A DNA stretch of 64,000 nt, taken from contig CP136061.1 of assembly GCA_032622095.1 (NCBI GenBank), positions 172,737,107 through 172,801,106 of the forward strand, read 5' to 3'. The translations under genes and the position numbers were made by a program. The notes under the pieces were generated by a model. The model had not been told where the DNA came from. It was given only the letters and a program-made list of their open reading frames with translations, and made no database searches. Positions 55,934-64,000 of the stretch are shown piece after piece. Positions within the stretch are counted from its first letter, which is position 1. Every line of letters starts with the position of its first letter. The stretch is from Siphonodentalium dalli (lineage: Eukaryota > Mollusca > Scaphopoda > Gadilida > Siphonodentaliidae).

Positions 55934-57539
55934 ATGAAGGAATTTGTTAAGAGGATCGAACCACAAGATAGCAAGATAGAAATTGAGTACAAAGATCCAA
56001 TCAAGAAACAACCAGTTTATTCATTCCAAGACCAAAAAGATACCAAGAAATCTTTTTCGATTGTTGAGGATGAAAACAATTCCTTCACATCAATCTTGCT
56101 TGACCATGACAGAAAACAATTAGATCTACGTACAATAATGGACTGGCCCATTACAACAAAACCATGGGCAATTTGGAGTGAGATTGGAAAAAGTCAACAG
56201 TTTTCTATATCACTTTTCAGAAACAGCCTTCAGAACATGTGCTCTGAAAAACCAGCAGAAATTCCACCAGATGTTATTGAATGTTGTATTGTGGATACCA
56301 TGAGGGTTGTGAGAATTATTCCAATTGTTGGACTTCAAGCTGATACCTTCATATGTTGGGCAGAACGTGTTGCATCCTATTTGAAACATCTTCCTGGAAC
56401 AACTCTCCATCTAGTAATTGACGACTATTCAGACGGCACTGTTAATGTTTCAAAATGTAGAAGTGATTCAGAAAGAGTGCGTCAGATATCAGACTTAAGT
56501 CAAAAACTCCCGAAAGCTAAAGACTGGAACGATTTCCTTTCCAATCAAAGAAACAAGCATCAGCTTACATATTTGTTAGCCGACTACTTTATGAGTGACA
56601 AATGTAAGCTCGACAAAGCCATGTATGTAAGTAAAGGAGAATCCTGCTACTATGTTGATATGAATAGATCACAACCAACATCATTGATTCCTGAATTGAA
56701 TCTACTCATAAAGAAGCTGATCCTAGGCTAGCAATGCATGCTGTGTTTGCATCAGGTAAACATTCTGAAGTTTGTATTGTTGCCGATGATACGGATGTGT
56801 ATGTGTTGCTCCCGTTTGTTTCAGAAAAATGTAAATGTTCTTTATATTTCCGGCAAGGAACAATTTCTTCAAAATGTGGAATCATGTATCACAATGTAAA
56901 AACATTGGCAAGTGAATTAGGACCCAATATATGTGATCATCTTCCTGCATTCCATGCACTAACTGGTTGTGATTATACTCAGCCATTCTATGGTAGATCC
57001 AAGTCCATAGTCTTTAAAAAGGTTGTTAAACAACAAAGTGTGTTTGACAAGCTGTCCAGTCTGAGTACTAACACACTAAATGTGAATGAAGTTGTTGATT
57101 TTATACTGCATATTATATACAACAGGCCCGCATCAGAGACAACTCCTGGGGACTCTCGTTATGCTACATGTCTGATTATTTCCAAAAAAGGCAGTTCAAA
57201 GAAGGATGCATCACTTAAGAGCTCCCTCCAGATATCAGCTCACTGAAATTTGCAATTTACAGGACACATTATGTCACACATATGATGATAAACTGCCTTA
57301 ATGGGAATTATGTTTCCCCGCAACCCCCTGAAACATGGATGGACTCTGGTTGATGGCCTAACAGAGCCAATCTGGTTTGATGGACCTGCTCTTCCAAGTG
57401 TATTGCCAGTGAGGATGCAACCGATTCTGTCGAGCAAAATTATGATGAGATGTCTACTAATGACATTGAGTGTTCATTTGCTGATGATTCTGATGGGGAT
57501 GTTGCCGATGATAGTGATGACAGTGAACCGAGTTATTGA
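55934..57539 (+). pseudogene. Frameshifted copy of an invertebrate FEN/PIN-like family protein
   Basis: First part (55934-56731, 265 codons): conserved-family segments such as HLVIDDYSD and DWNDFLSNQRNKHQLTYLLA. About 56695 the frame shifts by one base; STHKEADPRLAMHAVFASGK continues in the next frame, then IVADDTDVYVLLPF and FHALTGCDYTQPFYGRSK. Further shifts near 57215 (LPPDISSLKFAIYRTHY), 57320 (HGWTLVDGLTEPIWFDGPAL) and 57400-57430 lead to an acidic tail (ADDSDGDVADDSDDSEPSY) ending at 57539. As I recall, this family is abundant and uncharacterised in cnidarians and molluscs, with a HALTGCDTTS-type signature. DDTD and GCDY resemble metal-binding motifs of XPG/FEN-1 PIN-like nucleases; that is inference. 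The intronless form and four shifts indicate a dead retro- or transposon-borne copy. Confidence 0.75.
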
Positions 57540-57559
57540 GATGATTTCTCAGATGATGA

Positions 57560-58172
57560 TGATTATTAAAGGTGATTTTTTTTTAAGGTTTAAGGACCTT
57601 CTGAATCAGAAGTTCTGATAGTCTATAGATCTGAGTTTGGTATACAAATGACTACAAATAATGTTTTATTGCTAAATTAGAGTGAATTTGATGGACAAAA
57701 TGTATTTTAGTAGTCAAATTTGGGAAATTGGCCCACAATTTAAGGTTTTAAGGGCAGACTGTCAAAATTGGGGTTCAGACCCTCAATATTGGGGGTTCAG
57801 ACCCAAAATCCATAATTTTGTGACAATTTGGCCAATATCCTATCATCACCAACACTAGATATGATAATTACTACTAAATTGAAGTGAAAGAGACAGAAAT
57901 ATTATTTATCTAAGATGTCAAATTTTGACCAAAGAGTTTGAAATACAAAATTTGGGTTCAGGCCCCTGAAACCCTGATTTTAGAACTTAAAACTATTTTA
58001 AAAAATGGAACAATGACTATCAATATCATTGCATTGTAAATTAAACTTATTGGGGAGAACAAAACATATTTTTAGGCATACAATCTAGGAAAAAAGGACC
58101 AAACCCCAAAATTGGGGTTCAGACTGCTAAAACCCTAATTTTGGATTTTTTTTTCCGCTGGAATATGATGAG
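57560..58172 (+). repeat. 'GGGGTTCAG' tandem repeat, left part
   Basis: Diverged units of about 170-200 bp with AAATTGGGGTTCAGACC, CCTAAAACCCTAATTTT and TAAATTAGAGTGAATTTGAT. They resume at 59827-59960 on the other side of the inserted element. Confidence 0.6.
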
Positions 58173-58379
58173 CATTACCCTTACCAAAATGTCCTAGGAT
58201 ATCCAAGGAATTCCTAGGATATCCTAGGAATAAAAGCTTGGAAAAGTTAGGAAAATTCCTTGGAATTCCTAGGATATCCTAGGATTAGAGACCTTGGAAA
58301 AGCTGGTAAATCCTTGGGGCGGTATTGGCCCGTTTCAAGTTCGGAAAACCTTGGAATACCTCAGCAAATTAAACCGAGC

Positions 58380-58855
58380 TTATCCAAGGATTTCCAAGCT
58401 TTACAAAATCTTAATCATAACTTTACCAAGCTTTACCAAGGTTTCCAATCTAGCTTTACCTAGCTTTACCAAGCTTTACCAAGGTTCCAGCCTAGCTTTA
58501 CCTAGCTTTACCAAGGTTCCAGCCTAGCTTTACCAAGCTTTACCAAGGTTCCAGCCTAGCTTTACCAAGCTTTACCAAGGTTCCAGCCTAGCTTTAACTA
58601 GCTTTACCAAGCTTTACCAAGGTCCAGCCTAGCTTTAACTAGCTTTACCAAGCTTTACCAAGGTTCCAGTCTAGCTTTTCCAAGCTTTACCAAGGTTCCA
58701 GCTCAGCTTTTCCAAGCTTTACCAAGGTTCCAGCCTAGCTTTTCCAAGCTTTACCAAGCTTTCCAACCTAACTTTACCAAGCTTTACCAAGGTTGTAAAT
58801 GACCTTGGCCAAGGTTGCAACCCAGCTTTACCAAGCTTTACCAAGGTTGCAATTG
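58380..58855 (+). repeat. AAGCTTTACCAAGG minisatellite
   Basis: About 15 units of AGCTTTACCAAGCTTTACCA-AGGTTCCAGCCT with 30-50 bp periods. A shorter mixed-orientation array is at 59450-59760. Confidence 0.8.
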
Positions 58856-59449
58856 TTTTGTATTTAAAAGGTGAAAATCTCTAATGACACTGCAAAGGCT
58901 TCAACTTTGACAATATTATCATCATTAATGATACAATCTCTTGAAATTTACAACAGTCATGAACCATGCCATATAATCATTCATGATATTATTGATTCAA
59001 AGTTCACTTTTCAGTCAGAATTTTGTTATTCTATTTAGATTGAGATAAATGGTACCTTATACCCTGTAAAATGTATAGAATAATATTCACAGGTATATGT
59101 TTATGGATCTGAGGTATTTGGAGTGTGATAAAACAGTTAAATTATATAAATTAGCTGAGAATATATAATGATAGAGACAAGCCTTTGGAATGAAAAGGTA
59201 GATAGTGGTCCTGAAGGTTATTCTTGGAAATGGTAAAATAATTGTTAACATAATATCATAAATAAAAATATCACTACAACCATATTCTATGAGTCAAATA
59301 TAAAACATTAGGGCCACACAAGCAATAACTTACCTGAAGATTGTTGTGATAAAACATGGATTTAAACTCAGTGCAACAGTTAATTCAAAATGCTGCCACA
59401 GACAACAGTGGCGTCTGCATAGTCATGTGACCCAGTCATGTGACCTACA
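58856..59449. other. Core between the two minisatellites
   Basis: AT-rich, no gene or repeat recognised. Confidence 0.45.
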
Positions 59450-59826
59450 ACTAAGCTTTACCAAGCTTTTCCAAGGATTTCCAAGCTTTTCAAACTTCAT
59501 GTAAGAACCTAGGTAAAGCTTGGAAAAGCTTAGTAAATATTAGATCCAAGCTTTACTTAGCTTTACCAAGGTTGGTCAACACTGAGTCAAGGATTTCCAA
59601 GCTTTTCCAAGGTTTCACTTTATGTGACAACCTTGGTAAAGCTTGGTAAAACTTAGATCCAAGCTTTACTAAGCTTTACCAAGGTTCCAACCAAGGATTT
59701 CCAAACTTTGTTGAAGAGTAAATTTTTTCATTCAAAAAGCTTGGTTCAAACCTTGGAAATCCTATGAATTCCTAGGATTCCCAAACTTCTTTAAAAAAGC
59801 TCGGATTTCTTTTTGCAAGGGTAATG

Positions 59827-60117
59827 TCTGCTTACTACATTTAAGTGAATTGAACTATAAATATTATTTATTGGGGTGAAATCTGAGGAAAAAGGGCAGA
59901 AACCCGAAATTGGGGTTCAGGCCCCTAAAACCCTAACTTGGGCACCTTTTTTCAAAAATCAGCCGGCACCATGAAATTCCTCATCGAAAATTACCCTAGA
60001 AACCATTCTCAATATAAAGTGAACAACATTTCCCTACGGAGCACATTTCTGAGACCGACTAACCCCCCTAAGCCCTGACCTAAGTGTCATACATACTATA
60101 ACAATGATGTTGTAAGA
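59827..60117 (+). repeat. 'GGGGTTCAG' tandem repeat, right part
   Basis: AAATTGGGGTTCAGGCCCCT and AAACCCTAACTTGGGC continue the repeat of 57560-58172. The last 120 bp are unassigned. Confidence 0.55.
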
Positions 60118-60473
60118 GTACTATGGCATCCAATAAATCTCCCCGCATAGGAAACCACTCAAAAGTATTGTTCCCGTATATCTCTCTGCAGATGCTAATA
60201 ACGTTGAATGGTAAACAAACGCTCTTTATAGCGATGCGTCAAAAACAAACGCTCATTAAATTATCACTTGATTAACCACCGCAATGCCGTTTTATGTGAC
60301 TGAGAGTGGAGAATGGGTGCTCTGGGCGTCTCCAAAATGCGACGTCGACGATTCCCGTGGGATTTTACCTTTGGATAGGAAGTTTGGTCTCGATCGGTCA
60401 ACCTGTTTTCGATTCTATAAAGGACATACAGACAGACAGACAGAGGTCTTCAAAATATATACGAGATTACAGT
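60118..60473 (+). mobile_element. Type D-ended dispersed repeat, copy 1
   Basis: ACTATGGCATCCAATAAATC, GTATTGTTCCCGTATATCTC, GAAGTTTGGTCTCGATCGGT, TTTTCGATTCTATAAAGGAC, (GACA)n and AGGTCTTCAAAATATATACG. Copy 2 at 63130-63486. Confidence 0.7.
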
Positions 60474-60645
60474 GACTGAAACAGACTTTATTCGGTGACG
60501 GAGTGGTCTGCAGCCCCTCTGTGCGCTTCGAGCACATGCATTATGATCGTCAACAGGCTCCCTTTGGGACCTTTTATTCAGCAGCGTATATAGGCCTAGG
60601 GCCACAGGCCCTTGCACTGCGGCCAATTTGCGCACATTTTTATAT
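60474..60645 (+). repeat. CTGAAACAGACT dispersed repeat
   Basis: GACTGAAACAGACTTTATTC, GGCTCCCTTTGGGACC and GGGCCACAGGCCC. Relative of 52136. Confidence 0.5.
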
Positions 60646-61283
60646 TGTATAAAACGCTATTGATCAATTTGCCGTTTTCCGTATATGTACTCCTTCGATT
60701 CCACACACAATGCACAACTTTCATAACAAAGACACAATCCATTACTTATATTCACACTGAAGTGGCATATTATAAGACCATTTAGCACCCATTTCGAACG
60801 ATGGTATAGAACGTTCTAGCCTCGTCTCTACACCGCATGCACTTTCACGACAAAAGCAACATGCATTAGGCCTATATACTTATAATATTCTCACTCAACC
60901 TGATCTGACAATTAATTTATAGCGCCATTTTCAACAACGCTTTGGTGGAGCGCATGGAAATTTCGTCAATACAATAGCAATGCAAGTTTGGGTTTGTGTT
61001 CGACGTCACATGACGTCATTTCGACAAACGTCATAAGAAATAGTGTCTACTTGAGTGCAAATACTGCATTTGGGAACCATGTTAGATCTCAGGTTTGCTT
61101 TGATCAATTTGCGTGAAATTTGGTGAGTCACCTTTTACGACAGACTATAGGTCATGGTACAAATTTGGGCTACATTGAACTCATGGTTTAAAAGTTATAA
61201 GCACGCCAAAAGCGTGACCGAGTTATACACAGATACACACACACACCCTGATACACACAGACGACGGGTTTTATATATATAGA
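60646..61283. other. No gene; HINE-like end
   Basis: The right part has GAAATTTGGTGAGTCACC, AAGTTATAAGCACGCC and (CACACA)n, an eroded HINE ending. Confidence 0.45.
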
Positions 61284-61917
61284 TTACTAGAAGGTGACCC
61301 GACTTCGTCCGGGCTTTGACCTTGAATTATCCATTTTGAAGGTCAAGTGGGGTCACGATTTGACCAGTCCAAAACACTCCCCGGACAAAAGTACTCGACA
61401 AACGTGCCCGTCGAAATCCATCCAGTTTTACCCGATTTGACCTTGAATTGATCATTTAGAAGGTCAAGGTCAGGGTCACGATTTGACCCGTCCAAAACAC
61501 TCAGTGGACAAAAGTAACCCCACGTATCAAATTTCGTCGAAATCCCATCAAAATTGGTGATTTGACCTTGAATTGACCCGATTTCAAGGTCACGTCGCAC
61601 GGGCAAATGAATATGCTTATGAGACTCCCCATACGAAAATACACCCACATACCAAGTTTCATCGAAATCCCGTGATATTCGGGCGTTTGACCTTGAACTG
61701 ACCCGATTTCAATGTCAAGGTCATATCGCACGGGCAAATTAATAGGTTTATGCCACTCCCCGGCCTTAGGTACCCCCACATACCAAGTTTCATCGAAATC
61801 CCGTGATATTCGGGCGTTTGACCTTGAAATTACCGTCGGCCGTTTTCGAGTTCATCGCGAATACACAGACACACACACACACAGACACACAGATCTTCCA
61901 AAATATATAATAGACTA
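61284..61917 (+). mobile_element. HINE-like element with 'GACCTTGA' monomers
   Basis: ACTAGAAGGTGACCCGACTT, four monomers of about 120 bp (TTTGACCTTGAATTGACC, CATACCAAGTTTCATCGAAA, GTCGCACGGGCAAAT), then (CA)n and AGATCTTCCAAAATATATAA. Confidence 0.7.
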
Positions 61918-62038
61918 GCTGGTTAGCCCGCCACTGACATTTTAAATTTAATTTAATTTTTAATTGAATGTTTTGTTTTTCAATGAAAAATGTAAATACA
62001 CAGACACACACACACACAGATCTTCCAAAATATATAAT
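61918..62038 (+). repeat. CCGCCACTGAC / GTTTTTCAATGA repeat
   Basis: GGTTAGCCCGCCACTGACAT, TTTAATTTAATTTTTAATTG, (ACAC)n and AGATCTTCCAAAATATATAA. Confidence 0.6.
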
Positions 62039-62576
62039 AGACTAGCCGATGAGCCCGACGTTGTCCGGGCTATTCAAAAACCAAATTTCAAGTCGATAGC
62101 TCCACCCGTTTCCGAGATCTGGTCTGCGCATGCGCGAAGCTGGCGTCGCACGGGCTCGGTGAACCGATAAAATTCGTATCCGGGGCAAGACACATTCACA
62201 TACCAAATTTCAAGTCGATAGCTCCACCCGTTGCCGAGATCTCGTCTGCGCATGCGCGAAGCTGGCGTCGCACGGGCTCGGCGACCCGATAAAATTCGCA
62301 TCCGGGGCAAGATACATTCACATACCAAATATCAAGTCGATAGCTCCACCCGTTTCCGAGATCTCGTCTGCGCATGCGCGAAGCTGGTGTCGCACGGGCT
62401 CGCCAATACGACAACGTTCACCGCCTGGTCAAACTACACACACGTACCAAGTTTCGTCCTGATCGGTCGAGAATCGTAGATTTGTATAAATGACAGACAG
62501 ACAGACAGACAAACAAACAAACAAACAAACAAACATACATACAGACAGAGGTCTTCAAAATATATATGAGACTAGC
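62039..62576 (+). mobile_element. Type D HINE/SINE-like module
   Basis: GACTAGCCGATGAGCCCGAC, three TTTCAAGTCGATAGCTCC / CTGCGCATGCGCGAAGCTGG monomers, GATCGGTCGAGAATCGTAGA, (GACA)n(AACA)n and AGGTCTTCAAAATATATATG. Close relative of 28527-29172. Confidence 0.8.
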
Positions 62577-63129
62577 TGGTTAGCCCGCCACTGACATTTT
62601 AAATTTAATTTAATTTTTAATTGAATGTTTTGTTTTTCAATGAGTTAATTGTGCCATTTTCTGGCGTAAAAAATTTATGAAATCCCCCCCCCTTCCTAGG
62701 AACGACAGACAACGCATTCTTTGTTTTTCAATGAGTTAATTCATGGTACCCGTCCTAAACTTCCCCGTTCCTAGGAACGACATACTTTTTAATCAAGAGA
62801 AATTATGATACCCGTCCATAAAAGAGGTATTTTTTTTTTTTAACCTGCCCGTGGCCATTGAGCAGGCCCTGACAGAGGTTGTCCACCCTTACGATATGGT
62901 CAATAGTCCCCGCAAAGAGCGGACAGTCAATTAACCCCGCCGTGAACCCCACCACCAACGCGACGTAATTTTGTTTGGTATCATGTGTTGCGTTTTAAAA
63001 ATAGGTCGATTACAGTGGATTCGTTCATGACGAAATATGAGTGCGACAGAGAATATTGTTTGATCTAAAACAACTCGAACGAATGGCAGTCTAGCTATTC
63101 ACAAAGAACTGTAAATCAACTGCGTCTAA
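62577..63129. other. Low-complexity repeat and spacer, no gene
   Basis: CCGCCACTGAC repeat, T runs and CCTAGGAACGAC phrases. Nothing coding. Confidence 0.45.
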
Positions 63130-63486
63130 AAGTACTATGACATCCAATAAATCTCTCCGCATAGGAAACCACTCAAAAGTATTGTTCCCGTATATCTCTC
63201 TGCAGATGCTAAATTTCGAGCGATAACGTTGAATTGTAAACAAACGCTCTTTTATAGCGATGCGTCAAAAACAAACGGTCATTAAATTATCACTTGATTA
63301 ACCACCGCAGTGCCGTTTTTTGTGATTGGGAGTGGAGAATGAGTGGTCAAAGCTTGTCCAAAAACGCGACAACTACGGTGTCCGTGGGATTTTACCCTTA
63401 GATAGGAAGTTTGAACTCAATCGAGCCAGCCGTTTTCGATTCTATAAAGTACACATATACGGAGGTCTCAAAATATATAGTACTAG
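63130..63486 (+). mobile_element. Type D-ended dispersed repeat, copy 2
   Basis: Similar to 60118-60473; the (GACA)n is reduced to ACACATATACGGAGGTCTCA. Confidence 0.7.
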
Positions 63487-64000
63487 CAGGTTAGCCCGCC
63501 ACTGGCGGCATTCGTCCCATGGCTTTGTTCGAAAAAGCAATTGCAACAGGTTCCGAGACACTTGTGCTGCATTTGCACCAAATTTCGGCAATAGTCAGAA
63601 ACATGACAATTTTAATTTAATTTTTTGTTTTTCAATGAGTTAATTATTTTGTTTTTCAATGAGTTAATTGTGCTTTTTAATTTTTTAATTTAATTTAATT
63701 TTTTTAAATTTTACCCGATTATTTTTGGTTTTTCAAGGAGTTAATTGTGCCTTTTTAATTTTTTTTTTCAATTTTACCCGATTTTTTTTTGTTTTTCAAT
63801 GAACCCGTCCATGACACTTCCCGTATTTAGCAAGTTTGAGCTCAATCGGTTCGAGTCTATAAAGGACACACACATATATATGACACTTCCCGTAGTTAGC
63901 AAGTTTGAGCTCAATCGGCATTGCCTGGAATTTCCCAGTAAATATTTAGCAAGTTTGAGCTCAATCGGTTCGAGTCTATAAAGGACACACTCATATATAT
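63487..64000 (+). repeat. CCGCCACTGGC repeat with TTTCAATGAGTTAATT blocks and short tandem copies
   Basis: TTTTTCAATGAGTTAATT units, T-rich blocks, then three copies of TAGCAAGTTTGAGCTCAATC followed by GGTTCGAGTCTATAAAGGAC. The GGTTCGAGTCT looks like a pol III B box but no A box or tRNA fold accompanies it. Continues beyond the window. Confidence 0.55.

Larger units (their letters stand above)
58173..59826. mobile_element. CCTAGGATATCC / AAGCTTTACCAAGG element (1.65 kb)
   Basis: Short inverted tips CATTACCCTTACC (58173) and GCAAGGGTAATG (ends 59826), with inverted flanking motifs TCCTAGGATATCC and GGAATTCCTAGG near both ends. It splits the GGGGTTCAG repeat. The inner arrays (below) are inverted to each other. 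Target duplication not resolved. No coding capacity. Confidence 0.55.

Noticed and set aside
63840-63990. GGTTCGAGTCT, a B-box-like motif repeated, suggesting a tRNA-derived SINE
   Set aside because: No A box at the right distance, no cloverleaf, and the motif belongs to a longer tandem repeat.

Overview
This is a eukaryotic (metazoan) genomic window made mostly of introns and transposable-element DNA. The only clearly intact gene is on the minus strand. Three short exons at 43133-43229, 21121-21256 and 12395-12572 encode consecutive parts of the carboxyltransferase domain of a eukaryotic multidomain acetyl-CoA carboxylase (ACC). They have canonical splice sites and matching phases, and are separated by introns of about 21.9 kb and 8.5 kb. 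The neighbouring ACC exons were not found, so the gene must extend beyond both ends of the window. Everything else lies inside or beside these introns.

The organism is probably a marine invertebrate, most likely a bivalve mollusc. This rests on intron size, AT-richness and repeat style. Arrays of about 160 bp monomers sit inside elements that end in (GACG/GACA)n microsatellites plus a terminal hairpin, as in the 'pearl'/Helentron-like (HINE) elements reported from oysters and clams. There is also a Copia remnant of a type common in marine invertebrates. No species is claimed.

Layout. 1-1765: satellite-bearing HINE-like arrays. 1790-12388: fragments of a Gypsy pol (protease on one side, start of reverse transcriptase on the other) flanking a 9.8 kb inverted-repeat element, 2089-11918. 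That element contains an inverted minisatellite, a 4.16 kb Harbinger-like element (5126-9287) and a type A HINE. 12395-12572: ACC exon. 12673-15645: long-TIR element with a 5-bp target duplication (Transib-like ends), itself interrupted by a HINE. 16217-17183: hAT-like element. 18478-18860: piggyBac-like MITE containing two palindromes. 21002-21078: near-perfect hairpin just downstream of the next ACC exon (21121-21256). 22329-23257: remnant of a Copia element (3' LTR, polypurine tract, internally deleted pol). 23506-27834: satellite array. 28.5-30.7 kb: small HINE-like elements. 30.7-32.5 kb: nothing recognised. 32.5-38.5 kb: repeat elements, including foldback units duplicated at 52-54 kb. 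38505-40190: a second Harbinger-like element with the same tips as the first. 40347-40406: a possible first exon of a nested plus-strand gene. 41.2-43.1 kb: HINE-like arrays reaching to 21 bp from the ACC exon. 43554-49033: a three-layer nested insertion with a 958-bp higher-order satellite. 49722-50994: MULE-like element with a 9-bp target duplication. 55934-57539: intronless, frameshifted pseudogene of an invertebrate family with FEN/PIN-like motifs. 57.6-60 kb: minisatellite-rich element. 60-64 kb: chain of small HINE/SINE-like modules.

I found no tRNA, rRNA, CRISPR or prokaryotic-type operon. Element classes are assigned from termini and target duplications, because almost no transposase coding sequence survives; classes therefore carry lower confidence than boundaries.
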